Positions 36,651 to 45,777 of a stretch of 64,000 nt of DNA are shown here, one piece after another (the first letter of the stretch is position 1; every line of letters begins with the position of its first letter). The stretch covers positions 62,001 to 126,000 of the forward strand of contig NVXR01000005.1 of the NCBI GenBank assembly GCA_002733995.1, given 5' to 3'. The translations under genes were made by a program, and so were the position numbers. The notes beneath the pieces are model-generated. The model did not search any database. It was not told the DNA's origin and saw only the letters and a program-made list of their open reading frames with translations. The DNA comes from Desulfotalea sp. (GTDB lineage: Bacteria; Desulfobacterota; Desulfobulbia; Desulfobulbales; Desulfocapsaceae).

Positions 36651-38090
36651 TTAATCGCTGTTGTCTATCCACTCGTCGAGTGGTGTAGCGCCGAGTATAC
36701 ATGTTGCTATTGAGGCGTTGCTGTATCGGTTGATGATCTCCTCTCCGTGGAGAAAAATTGAAACGGGTCTATCCGACGAGACGACAACCACAATAACGTC
36801 TTTGTGCTGGGCGGTAAATCTTAAAGCTGAGTTGTATCTGGCTCCCCTGGCTCTATCTTCGTTTTGTACCTGCGGACCATCTAACAGACAGGCAAAGCCA
36901 TGTAGATGCAAATCCGCACTGATGTGAAGCGCGCCATCCACCTTTGAGAGGCCCCCAGCTAAATCAAGTTTGTTCGGTTGTCTCAGGTCAATAGGTAGGG
37001 TGAGAGATTGACCTGCGATGGGGGTTGGTTGGTCTGCAAGGTCAACCACAAAGGTGCAGCCAAACATCTTATCTTCTGCATTGTGGACAAGAGCAGCAAC
37101 TATCTTAAAGAGGTCAACTCGAGTGGCTGATTCCAGCGGGAAGTCCAAAAGCGCCTCTTCCATCTCAAAAAGCTTAGCCCTGTGTGTATCTGAACTGTAA
37201 CTTCCGTCCTGGAAACTACAAACCTTCTTATTATCGACACTTAAAAAGCCTAATTTACCTTGGAAATCGGCAGTGATATGAAAAGGATCGATCGGCTTTT
37301 TTGCAATTCCAACAATACTAACACCATCTGAAATGAGCGTTCTGTTAGAATGCTCCACCGTTTGGAGCAATTTTCTTACATGTTTAAAGTAGGTAAGTAG
37401 AGGTTGATCCGAAGTATCAAACTGTGCGAGATAGTGTAGATCAGAAAGGGATCTTGGCTCTACAAAGGTGAGTGTTCCGTATGGTCGTTTACCCTCCTCA
37501 TTCGTTTTGGATATACCAAGGATTGCGTCGAGCACCGGGTAAATACGAATTTGCACATCGATGCCGAGTTTTACTCCAGCCCTATCGACAATGCAGTCAC
37601 GTACCGCATGACCGGCATATTCCCTCAAAAAAGAGCCGGAGATACCGGTGTAGAGATTGCTGTCGTTGGCCATATCGTGTGAAAATCTGAGTACTGCATG
37701 CTCAAGCCAGCATTCAGTGGGAGAGACCGACCACATATTGGGGTGATGTTCGGTGAACCACATTTGGTAGTAGACTGGGCTTGAACTGCCTCCGTAGGAT
37801 ATCAGGCCGTCGAGTTGTAAATTCTCTTGATCTTCTATGTGATTGTATGGACGACATTTACTGGCATCATCGATTGATGTGCACCAGGATTTGTTGCTAA
37901 AATAAATCGATTTGAGAATTGGTTCATATCCGCGCATCAAATTTTGAGGATCACAGATATACAGTTTATCCTCAGGTCCACGTGAGAAGATAAGCGCTGT
38001 CCTGCTGTGTCCTGAAAAAAGGGTAAGGCCGTCCCGCAGTCCGCTTAATGTCTCTCTGATGCATCGATTTATAAATGGGTCTATTTGCAA
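36651..38090 (-). CDS. DAC (DisA_N) domain protein with large N-terminal sensor-like domain
   Basis: 479 residues. The C-terminal third (about residues 335-465) looks like a diadenylate cyclase domain: KVDGALHISADLHLHGFACL keeps the DGA motif (near residue 385), and RGARYNSALRF followed by DVIVVVVSSDRPVSIF occupies the place of the second motif, where classical cyclases have RHR. The N-terminal 270 residues are not membrane-bound and look like the sensor regions (DACN-type) described fused to DAC domains in proteobacteria. If active it would make c-di-AMP or a related nucleotide separately from CdaA. The RHR to RYN change makes activity uncertain. It stands alone, with about 640 gene-free bases upstream. 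Confidence 0.75.
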   Translation of the reverse strand: MQIDPFINRCIRETLSGLRDGLTLFSGHSRTALIFSRGPEDKLYICDPQNLMRGYEPILKSIYFSNKSWCTSIDDASKCRPYNHIEDQENLQLDGLISYGGSSSPVYYQMWFTEHHPNMWSVSPTECWLEHAVLRFSHDMANDSNLYTGISGSFLREYAGHAVRDCIVDRAGVKLGIDVQIRIYPVLDAILGISKTNEEGKRPYGTLTFVEPRSLSDLHYLAQFDTSDQPLLTYFKHVRKLLQTVEHSNRTLISDGVSIVGIAKKPIDPFHITADFQGKLGFLSVDNKKVCSFQDGSYSSDTHRAKLFEMEEALLDFPLESATRVDLFKIVAALVHNAEDKMFGCTFVVDLADQPTPIAGQSLTLPIDLRQPNKLDLAGGLSKVDGALHISADLHLHGFACLLDGPQVQNEDRARGARYNSALRFTAQHKDVIVVVVSSDRPVSIFLHGEEIINRYSNASIATCILGATPLDEWIDNSD

Positions 38091-38680
38091 AGTGTCACCT
38101 TGGGTATGATTTTAGGCGATTAAGAGCGTTGTATTAGAAGCTAAAGCTCCTGCCGTTATTGTATATAAATTGAGCTAAAAATGCATTTGTTAAATATCAG
38201 AAATAGGCTTGGTGGGGCTTTTCATCTGTATCGTATTGGGTCAATACCATGGTATGACTCTTTAGTCCTGTAGCATGTGAACCGATGAAAATGCGGGGGG
38301 AAGGGTAAGGTATGTATTAGTCCAAGGATGAGTGCCATTCTTGGAGTGGCTTGCACTGGGTAACAATCTCGAATTTACAAGGTCCGCTGTTGGTTTCAAG
38401 CCAGTAGAACTGTGTAGTTGTGCTGGTATTGCCTTAAGGCTTGGGCTTTATCCCTAAAGTCTTGTTTTTTTTATTAAATTCGGGTGTTTGTGAGCTGCCG
38501 GCCGGCTTCGACAGCCAGCTCAATACCTACAGGAGGGCTGGCCGGTGATGTCTTGATCGTTTGCCGTTAGTATGGAGTTAGATGCTAGGGGAGGTGGCTC
38601 GGTCGGAAATAAACGAACGCAACGCCCGTAGTTGTCCTCTAATTATTCTAGACGGTGGTGGTATCTACTTGTTATCGCGA
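38091..38680. other. Gene-free stretch upstream of the DAC gene, with GC-rich inverted repeats
   Basis: About 590 bases. At 38492-38545 a GC-rich island holds GAGCT/AGCTC (38492-38496, 38517-38521) enclosing GGCT/AGCC, and CCGGCCGGC (38498-38506) that could alternatively pair with GGCTGGCCGG (38536-38545). The two pairings exclude each other. The promoter of the DAC gene must also be here but no consensus is clear. Confidence 0.4.
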
Positions 38681-38705
38681 CCCTACCTGCGTGTGAGAGG
38701 TAGGG
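38681..38705 (-). terminator. Hairpin after the RNase II/R gene
   Basis: CCCTACCT (38681-38688) and AGGTAGGG (38698-38705) form a perfect 8-bp stem with a 9-base loop, 27 bases beyond the stop. No T-run, so termination is only suggested. Confidence 0.4.
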
Positions 38706-38731
38706 GGATGCTGTGCGTCAACGGGGGTGTA

Positions 38732-40732
38732 TTACCACTCAAAGCGAACGATATTATCAAGTGGATCAGATTTGGCGATTCTCACTTTTACTATAGTACC
38801 GCTTGCTGCAGTGCGGCATCCTTGGCTTGGAAGATCAATATCCATCAATATATCAGTCAAAAGCAGGTTGACTCTTTTAGGCCCGGAATTAATCACAAGA
38901 GCGTCAATCTTCTGCCCTTTCCGATCGGCAAGGTATTTAAGCAACCAGTAGCGTTGCCTTTGGTGACGGACATTGTTTGCCGTCGAAAGTGTTCTGCTCA
39001 AAACCGAAGTGAAGTCTTTGCACATTTCATCGGTGAAGCACGGTTCCTGTCGACGTACAATAGAGTTGATCTGATGTTGCATGACCAGATCAAGCAGACG
39101 CCTGATGGGGGAGGTCACCGTTGAGTAGTGCGACACGCCTAAGCCGGAGTGGGACTTTGCTACTGTGGAAAGTTCACCCCTTGGCATATTTTTTCGTTGT
39201 AGGGTATTTTGAAAGAGATCGCTATCTTCTCCATAAACGATTCGTTTTTTTAGGGGGGGCTGTGATCGAAAAAGTCCCGGTACAATCCTGTCTGCAACGA
39301 ACTTAGCTGCAACCTGATTGGTTAAAATCATCATTTCAGAAACAATGGTTCTTGCTGGAGTGTCACTTTGTGCGAGATTGACGTGTACTTTTCCCTGGTG
39401 ATCGATAAACACATTAACATCAGGAAATGGAAGAAGCAGGGCGCCTTGTTCCAGTCTGTTCTTGCGTAATTTCTGACGCAACATATTAAAAATCTTTATC
39501 TCTTCATCGCTTTTAAGCATCTTGTCGACATCTTCATAGGTCAGTCTGCGTTTTACCTTGATAATAGAAGGAAATATTCTGACTTTTAAGACCTCTGCCT
39601 CGGGAGAGAGGAGCACCATAAAGCTGAAGGTTGCTCGGGTTTCATCCTGAATTAGACTGCAAATCCCTTGGGAGAGATGTCGGGGCAGCATGGGGATCTG
39701 TGCTTCTGGAAAGTAGATTGAGGTCCCTCTTCTCATGGCTTCGAGAAATAAAGGATCCCCTGGCTTGACGTAGTGGGCGACATCTGAAATATGGATTCCA
39801 ACGAGATAGTTTTTGTCCTGTTTTTCGATGGTGAGTGCGTCGTCAAAATCTAGAGTTGTAGGTCCGTCAATAGTAATTGGTGCAAGATGGGTAAGATCTC
39901 TGCGGCCGGGGTCTGCAAAGAGATCTTCCTGGTTGCACTGAAGTACCTGCTCTGCCTGCTGGCGAGCAGCTAGAGAAAAGTTTACAGGTAGATCGTTTTT
40001 CAACAGCGGAATGTTTTCATTCTCAGACCAGATCCCTGCCTTAACGAGGAGGTGGAAAGGCCCGTGGGGGGTCGTGATTCCCGATGACTTTAGAACTTGC
40101 TGGGCGATTTTCGCGTCTGGAGAATCGTTTCCTGAGATGTAGTAGTTTTTTATGATGTCCAAAATCTCAATTTGAAACGGCGTGAGGTTGCCCGGTTTAA
40201 ACTGTGATGATTGGATATCTGCTATTGCGGATGTACCATCTTCGATGAGATGATTTTTTTTTGCCTCTTTTTCCTGTTGTATGAGAAGTTGTTCCACTTT
40301 TTCAGGGCTGTTCGCCTGCACCTTACCTTCTTTATATTTGAAGTAGAGTTTATCCACAAAAACACAGCGAAGAAATGCGGATACAGTATCGTCGCTGGCA
40401 TCTTCGCCAAAGGTCAACTCCGCAAGAAATGCGGGATTGAAAACAGTCGTGTTTTCCTCACAGGTTAATTCCCAAAGTTCTTTAAGATCAACCTTATCCA
40501 TCAAGGAAAGTCTCGTATTTGTTGTCTCTTTTAGATGGGTTATGAGCGACTCCCTCGTGCTGGCTGGGGCGTGAGTTTCATTTGAGCAGTGGACAACTCT
40601 AGAGAGGGGTAGGTTGATTTCTCGACCGTTTTGATTGATAAGGCGAAGTCTTTTGGCCTGGCTTTCTGTCACCAGTGCGCACACAAATTTGCCGCTATCG
40701 AGGTATTCGATAAGTTTTCCTGTTGCAATCAT
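38732..40732 (-). CDS. RNase II/R (RNB domain) family exoribonuclease
   Basis: About 666 residues. The RNB catalytic domain is clear, with the metal-binding Asp cluster ITIDGPTTLDFDDAL and the later YSTVTSPIRRLLDLVMQHQI. The last part is short and S1-like (KRVNLLLTDILMDIDLP). The N-terminal part lacks the usual cold-shock pair of RNase R and matches a deltaproteobacterial RNase II-like branch. Degrades RNA 3' to 5'. The frame can be extended to a TTG at 40792, but I chose the ATG at 40732, which gives the branch-typical MIATGKLIEYLDSGKFVCAL; neither start has a strong site. Confidence 0.88.
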   Translation of the reverse strand: MIATGKLIEYLDSGKFVCALVTESQAKRLRLINQNGREINLPLSRVVHCSNETHAPASTRESLITHLKETTNTRLSLMDKVDLKELWELTCEENTTVFNPAFLAELTFGEDASDDTVSAFLRCVFVDKLYFKYKEGKVQANSPEKVEQLLIQQEKEAKKNHLIEDGTSAIADIQSSQFKPGNLTPFQIEILDIIKNYYISGNDSPDAKIAQQVLKSSGITTPHGPFHLLVKAGIWSENENIPLLKNDLPVNFSLAARQQAEQVLQCNQEDLFADPGRRDLTHLAPITIDGPTTLDFDDALTIEKQDKNYLVGIHISDVAHYVKPGDPLFLEAMRRGTSIYFPEAQIPMLPRHLSQGICSLIQDETRATFSFMVLLSPEAEVLKVRIFPSIIKVKRRLTYEDVDKMLKSDEEIKIFNMLRQKLRKNRLEQGALLLPFPDVNVFIDHQGKVHVNLAQSDTPARTIVSEMMILTNQVAAKFVADRIVPGLFRSQPPLKKRIVYGEDSDLFQNTLQRKNMPRGELSTVAKSHSGLGVSHYSTVTSPIRRLLDLVMQHQINSIVRRQEPCFTDEMCKDFTSVLSRTLSTANNVRHQRQRYWLLKYLADRKGQKIDALVINSGPKRVNLLLTDILMDIDLPSQGCRTAASGTIVKVRIAKSDPLDNIVRFEW

Positions 40733-40945
40733 TAGGCCGTTAGACTTGGAGGTATTTTCGTTGGTAAAAATAATTGCTTTAATAGCTTGCAACTCAATGA
40801 GGTAAGCAATATCTTCAATTTATATTATAGTGTTCTTTATATCGCCTTGTATATTATAAATAACAAAGGTGTCACAGTATAGTGTGGAATCTAATTTTGC
40901 CCACACTTATTATCATTCTTTTTAAAATTTAATTACAGATTGGTT

Positions 40946-41860
40946 ATGGATCTTTTTGCAAAACCGGTAACATCTGGCCTTGTAGCAATCGTTGGCCTTC
41001 CAAATGCAGGTAAGTCGACCCTGCTAAACTATCTACTCGGGCAGAAAATATCAATAGTCACCCCGAAACCACAAACGACAAGAAATCGTATTGTTGGAAT
41101 TGTTAATGATGAAAAATATCAAGTAGTTTTTGTCGATACTCCTGGGCTGCATAAGTCCAGTGACCCTCTCAATATCGAAATGGTCAAGGTGGCCATGGAT
41201 AGTCTTACTGACGTTGATCTCGTTCTTTTTATGGTGGATGTATCATTACCTTTGCCTCCAAAGGTTCAGGATAAAAAAGAGCAGGAAATTAAAGGATATT
41301 TAGAGCAGGTAAAATGTCCGGCAATAATGGTGTTGAATAAGATTGATCTGATAGATAAGAGAAAGATTCTTCCCCTTATTGATGCATACAGTAATCTGTT
41401 TCCCTTTAAGGCTGTTTTTCCTGCCTCGGCCCTTGATGGTGATGGGGTTGATATCCTTTTTAAAGAAATACTCGAATTGTTGCCCCAGGGGCCTAGATAT
41501 TTCCCAGAGGATATCCCCACGGACGCCTCGGAAAGATTCCTCTGTGGTGAGATCGTTCGGGAAAAAGTGTTTCTTCTTACCGGTCAAGAAATCCCCTATT
41601 CGACAGCTATTCAGGTCGAGTCCTTTAAAGAGGACAGCAATACCAAAATGGTCACAATCCATGCCTCAATCGTGGTAGATAAAAAATCACAAAAAGGCAT
41701 TGTTATTGGGAAGGGTGGTAAAAAACTAAAAAGTATAGGCATTGCTGCAAGAAGGGATATAGAAAAACTTCTAGGAACGAAAGTACTTTTAAAGTTGTGG
41801 GTTAAGGTTAAGAAGAACTGGGCTCAGGATGAGAACTTTCTGAAAGAGTTAGGTCTGTAG
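40946..41860 (+). CDS. era: GTPase Era
   Basis: Essential GTPase that binds the 3' end of 16S rRNA in 30S assembly. The G1 P-loop is GLPNAGKST, G2 TTR in PQTTRNR, G3 DTPGLH and G4 NKID; the C-terminal KH domain has the GKGGKKLKSIG loop. 304 residues, normal. ATG 40946 is used; a TTG two codons upstream is also possible. It is alone rather than next to rnc, and convergent with ctp. Confidence 0.96.
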   Translation: MDLFAKPVTSGLVAIVGLPNAGKSTLLNYLLGQKISIVTPKPQTTRNRIVGIVNDEKYQVVFVDTPGLHKSSDPLNIEMVKVAMDSLTDVDLVLFMVDVSLPLPPKVQDKKEQEIKGYLEQVKCPAIMVLNKIDLIDKRKILPLIDAYSNLFPFKAVFPASALDGDGVDILFKEILELLPQGPRYFPEDIPTDASERFLCGEIVREKVFLLTGQEIPYSTAIQVESFKEDSNTKMVTIHASIVVDKKSQKGIVIGKGGKKLKSIGIAARRDIEKLLGTKVLLKLWVKVKKNWAQDENFLKELGL

Positions 41861-41871
41861 GATGTACATGG

Positions 41872-41896
41872 GGTGGGCACCTTCCTGGTGCTCACC
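41872..41896. other. Hairpin between convergent era and ctp
   Basis: GGTGGGCACC (41872-41881) and GGTGCTCACC (41887-41896) form a 10-bp stem with one G-U pair and a 5-base loop, 12 bases after the era stop. No T-run; may contribute to transcript ends. Confidence 0.4.
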
Positions 41897-42059
41897 ACCA
41901 CCTAGGGTGGGATGGAAAGTAGAGGCCAGTCTTGTCGCTTTTCGACTCATCTTCAGCGGTTGTTCTGTTGGTACGCATTCAACATAGTCCACTTTGTCCC
42001 CAGCTCTGGGGTATCACAATAGTTAAAAACAAAACACAGATGCCTATATGGCGGTCATG

Positions 42060-43379
42060 TTAGTGCTTGCTTTTTTCTTTAAATGCGGAAAATAGAGTAA
42101 GGCTTTTTAATATGTTGTAGGCCGTTCGAAGTTGATTATCCTGCTCAAGGATCTCTCTTAAGCGTTTGTTGTCGTTGCTGGGGGGCTCTGTTATCACATG
42201 TGAGCGTGGGAGATGATTCGCCAGATCGGCTTCTTTTATTCTGGTTCTTCTATTGCCTTGCTCTTTGGGGGGCGCACAGGTGATAAAGGGCACTTCTACG
42301 TCCGGGGTTATTCCAAGTGCCTGGATGGATCTATCGTCAGGGGTGTAATATTTGGCTGTGGTCATACGCAGGCCTGCGCCATCCGGCAGGGGAATAATGG
42401 TTTGCACAGAACCTTTACCAAAGGTTTGGCTTCCTACTATTATCCCTCTCTTATGAGCCTGCAAAGCACCGGCAACTATTTCAGATGCACTCGCGGAACC
42501 TTCATTAACGAGCACTACCAGCGGGAAATTATTGCCAGCGTTGTTGTTATGGGCTGTGAAAATCGTATTTTGTTCAGAGCTTCTTCCTTTGGTGTAGACA
42601 ATAGTGCCCTCAGATAAAAATATATCTACTATATTTACCGCTTGATGTAATAGGCCACCGGGGTTATTTCGAAGGTCAAGGATCAGGCCGTTGATGGGAT
42701 TGTCTTTGCGGATTTTTGCAAGGCCCAGTTTAAAATCTGCTGCTGTGTGTGACTGGAAATTTGTTATTTTACTATATATAAATCCTGGTGAAAGACTTTC
42801 TATCTTCACCGATTGTAGTGGGATGAGAGCCCTAGTGAGTGTGATTACTTTAAGTTCTTCCCAGCCTTTTCTATGGATGGAGATTGTGACGATACTACCG
42901 GGTTTTCCGCGCAGCTGTTTTATCGCCTCGTAGGGCCCCATATTCTTAGTTTTTTTGCCGTTGATCTCAATAATAATGTCATTTGCTTTGAGACCGGCCT
43001 GGTCGGCAGGGGTGTCGGCGATGGGACTGACAATGGTCAGAAGGTCGTCTTTAATTGTCACCTCTATACCAATGCCGGAAAAGGAGCCACGTGTTTCTTC
43101 TTGTAGCTCTTTGAGCGCTTCGGGTGGTAGGTACGAAGAATGGGGATCAAGGGAGAAGAGAAGGCCTTTTATTGCACCACTTAGTACCTCTTTCGTGTCA
43201 ATTTCTTCAACATAGTTGTTTTGCAAGATGCTCAAAACATTAGAGAATATTTCTAATTGTTTGTACGTCTCGGCTCGTTCTTCCTGGGAGATCTCAGCAT
43301 GGCAAAAACGAGCATCTGAGGTGCAGCTCAAGAGCAGAGTGATTACGAGGCAAGAAGGTAAAAAATGACGTATATTCAT
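42060..43379 (-). CDS. ctp: C-terminal processing protease (S41 family, CtpA-like)
   Basis: 439 residues: an N-terminal signal, possibly a lipoprotein (LLLSC near residue 19), a PDZ domain (GIGIEVTIKDDLLTIVSP ... DIIIEINGK) and the S41 peptidase domain with catalytic Ser in NEGSASASEIVAGAL and Lys in FGKGSVQTI. Cuts C-terminal tails of periplasmic proteins; in other Gram-negatives it controls peptidoglycan hydrolases. Placed just after envC, ftsX and ftsE on the same strand, which fits such a role. Confidence 0.94.
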   Translation of the reverse strand: MNIRHFLPSCLVITLLLSCTSDARFCHAEISQEERAETYKQLEIFSNVLSILQNNYVEEIDTKEVLSGAIKGLLFSLDPHSSYLPPEALKELQEETRGSFSGIGIEVTIKDDLLTIVSPIADTPADQAGLKANDIIIEINGKKTKNMGPYEAIKQLRGKPGSIVTISIHRKGWEELKVITLTRALIPLQSVKIESLSPGFIYSKITNFQSHTAADFKLGLAKIRKDNPINGLILDLRNNPGGLLHQAVNIVDIFLSEGTIVYTKGRSSEQNTIFTAHNNNAGNNFPLVVLVNEGSASASEIVAGALQAHKRGIIVGSQTFGKGSVQTIIPLPDGAGLRMTTAKYYTPDDRSIQALGITPDVEVPFITCAPPKEQGNRRTRIKEADLANHLPRSHVITEPPSNDNKRLREILEQDNQLRTAYNILKSLTLFSAFKEKSKH

Positions 43380-43606
43380 GGTTATCTCTTTTCGAGATGA
43401 GGTTGAGTGTTAATGCATTACCGCTGTTCCAGAGAATGGGCCTATTGCCAAGCTCTCTTGTTCTGTTCATTGGCTTCTTCGCAGGTGGCCTGTACTTCTC
43501 TCCCACCCGCAATCGTCGTAGAGGCTTGCTTCACCGACGTACAGTCACAAGTTGATGGCCCCGGCGGTATTGAGATAGCCTCTCCATAAGGTAGTCCGGC
43601 TTGTTA

Positions 43607-44872
43607 TTATGAATGGTTTTCGTGTAGCACAGATAGTCTGTTGGGATTGAGCCAGAGCAGAGGGTCGATTGATTGTCGGCCATGGCGAATCTCAAAGTAT
43701 AGACCTTCATCAAAGAGAGTGGCCGTTGCGCCAACGATACCAATTTTGTCGCTCATCTTGACGGTATCGCCCTGCTTCACCAGTATTTTTTCTATCCTTG
43801 ATGTCACTGTATAATATTGTCGGCCATGGTGTATTATAACGGTATTGCCATAGCCACGCAAATATCCTGCATAAATTACACTACCACCACTTACAGCTAT
43901 GATCTTTGTGCCGTCTGCGGCCTTGAGCTCAATGCCGGAAGATTTGCGAAGTATCCCGAGTTTATTGGTTTTTTCCTGTTGGAAGAGGGTTATGATTATG
44001 CCGTCTACCGGAGGCGGAAGGCTGCCTTTATTTGTAAAAAAGCCTTCTTCATAGATTTCGGTTTTATTTTTAATAGCCACAATTGAATCGGCCAGTTTTT
44101 CTGAAGCATGCTGCATTTCCTCAATTGCCTGTTTATGCAGTCTGGTCTGGGTTCGAATGTAGGTGAGTAGGCTTCGTTTGTCAGCTTTAGTTTCTTTGAG
44201 TGCAGCCGTTTCTTGGGTTTCCTGGATGATGAAGTCTTCAAGAATAGATTTTTCCAGCGTTAGAGCTTTCCTTGCTTGCTCGAGTTCTTCGATTGTTTCT
44301 CGATATACCTGTATTACACCCTGGTCATACTTGATGAGAGAATTAAAAGAGTCGTGAAAACTGAGAAGTTCCGGTAAGCTTTTGGCGGAAAAGGTGACAT
44401 TGAGTAAACCAATATCTCCCATGGTGTAGTATGCGGTTATACGTTTTTGTAGATGACTCTCAACAAAATGTTTTTCAATACGAATCTTACCAAGGGCTTT
44501 TTTTTCGCGGTCTATAAGTGCTTGCTGTTGGCGCATTTTGGCGCTTAGTTTGACTAACTTCTCTCTCTGGATGGAGAGTTTGTTGTCGAGACCTTCAATC
44601 TCTTCAAGGATACCACGCTCCTGTATTCTGGTTGCAGAAATCTTGTTTTTCTGCTGAACAATTCCATGCTGTAGTCTGCGAATATTTATTCGATAGCTTG
44701 AGATATCCTTACTGGCGGATGTGTTGTTTGCTAGAGTGGCTAGAGGTAAGGCGAATACAAGTAGAATCGGTAGGAGAAAAACAATTGTATATAGCGAACC
44801 GTAGCTTCGGCTCTGTGATGGTATAAGCCGGGTAGAGAGGGGCGGGCTGGTATTCTTGCTAACAGGTTTCAT
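43607..44872 (-). CDS. envC: EnvC-like murein hydrolase activator (degenerate LytM)
   Basis: 421 residues: a basic N-terminal tail with a membrane segment (TIVFLLPILLVFALPLATLA), a long coiled coil (about residues 55-270) and a C-terminal LytM/M23 domain. The domain lacks the zinc ligands: the HxGxD-type motif reads SSGIEL, the second site reads TVTSRI and the last reads LYFEIRHG in place of LHFE. As in E. coli EnvC it therefore should activate amidases rather than cut peptidoglycan itself. FtsEX, encoded upstream, normally recruits and switches EnvC through ATP hydrolysis. Confidence 0.9.
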   Translation of the reverse strand: MKPVSKNTSPPLSTRLIPSQSRSYGSLYTIVFLLPILLVFALPLATLANNTSASKDISSYRINIRRLQHGIVQQKNKISATRIQERGILEEIEGLDNKLSIQREKLVKLSAKMRQQQALIDREKKALGKIRIEKHFVESHLQKRITAYYTMGDIGLLNVTFSAKSLPELLSFHDSFNSLIKYDQGVIQVYRETIEELEQARKALTLEKSILEDFIIQETQETAALKETKADKRSLLTYIRTQTRLHKQAIEEMQHASEKLADSIVAIKNKTEIYEEGFFTNKGSLPPPVDGIIITLFQQEKTNKLGILRKSSGIELKAADGTKIIAVSGGSVIYAGYLRGYGNTVIIHHGRQYYTVTSRIEKILVKQGDTVKMSDKIGIVGATATLFDEGLYFEIRHGRQSIDPLLWLNPNRLSVLHENHS

Positions 44873-44889
44873 AGTCTCTATACAAAATA

Positions 44890-45777
44890 TTATATGCGTA
44901 AAAATTTTTGCATAGTTGTGTAGCTGCCTAGGGTGCAGAGCAGTATCGATACCCCGATTATGGTGAAACTTATGCTGGGTGAAAAAAATGTGAATTCAAA
45001 TAAATTGAGAAATCCAGGGCCAGAAAACCTGAGTTTGATCCATTGAAAGAGGATATAAAGGGCTGTTATGCCAAAGGTTGAGCCAAGTATCCCTTGGAGT
45101 AATCCTTCGAGTAAAAATGGGGTTCGTATGTAATTGTTGGTTGCACCCACCAATTTAAGTAGCTCTAGTTCTGCTTGTCTTCCTAGAATTGTGAGGCGGA
45201 TGGTGTACGCAACCATAAAGATAGTTGTTAAAATAAGAAGGGTACCGCTGAGTAGAACAATGATGGACAGAAGCTTTGTGAAATAATAAAATCGTTCAAC
45301 CCAGTCTTGGCCATACTGTACTTTTAAGGTGCCCGGAAAACTTGCCAGGTAGGAAGAAAAGAGTTTGACCTGATTGAGGCTACGTAGGTTTTTAAGAGGT
45401 ACGACCTCTATGGACGGTGGAAGGAAATCTTTTGGGATGTCGTTGAGGACATCCTGGTTCTTACCCAGTTGGAGGGCAAAGCGGTCGTATGCCTCACTTC
45501 GGGAAACGAAACGGATGCTTTCAACTTCATCAAAGGTTCTGATCTTCTTTTCCAGCTGCTGTTTTAACTCTGGTCCTGGCTCCTCGTCGAGGTAAACAAT
45601 GAGGCTCAGATCGTCACCAAGTTTATCACCAAGGTTGAGCATGTTTGAATAAATCAGATAGAAAAAGGCAAAAATCAGGACCGACAGGCTGACCGTAAGA
45701 AGTGTCATCAACTGCGAGCCCCATGTCATTTTGAGATTGCGACCAACCTGTCTCAAAACCGTAAGCCAGAAACTCAT
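44890..45777 (-). CDS. ftsX: Cell division protein FtsX
   Basis: Membrane subunit of the FtsEX complex. 295 residues with four transmembrane helices: one near the N-terminus (LMTLLTVSLSVLIFAFFYLIY), then a periplasmic domain of about 120 residues that binds EnvC, and three near the C-terminus. Conserved LGRQAELELLKLVGATNNYIRTPFLLEG matches FtsX. Overlaps ftsE by four bases, so translation is coupled. Confidence 0.94.
   Translation of the reverse strand: MSFWLTVLRQVGRNLKMTWGSQLMTLLTVSLSVLIFAFFYLIYSNMLNLGDKLGDDLSLIVYLDEEPGPELKQQLEKKIRTFDEVESIRFVSRSEAYDRFALQLGKNQDVLNDIPKDFLPPSIEVVPLKNLRSLNQVKLFSSYLASFPGTLKVQYGQDWVERFYYFTKLLSIIVLLSGTLLILTTIFMVAYTIRLTILGRQAELELLKLVGATNNYIRTPFLLEGLLQGILGSTFGITALYILFQWIKLRFSGPGFLNLFEFTFFSPSISFTIIGVSILLCTLGSYTTMQKFLRI

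Noticed and set aside
38582..39124. 180-codon plus-strand frame
   Set aside because: Mostly antisense to the well-supported RNase II/R gene; no recognisable motif or start signal.
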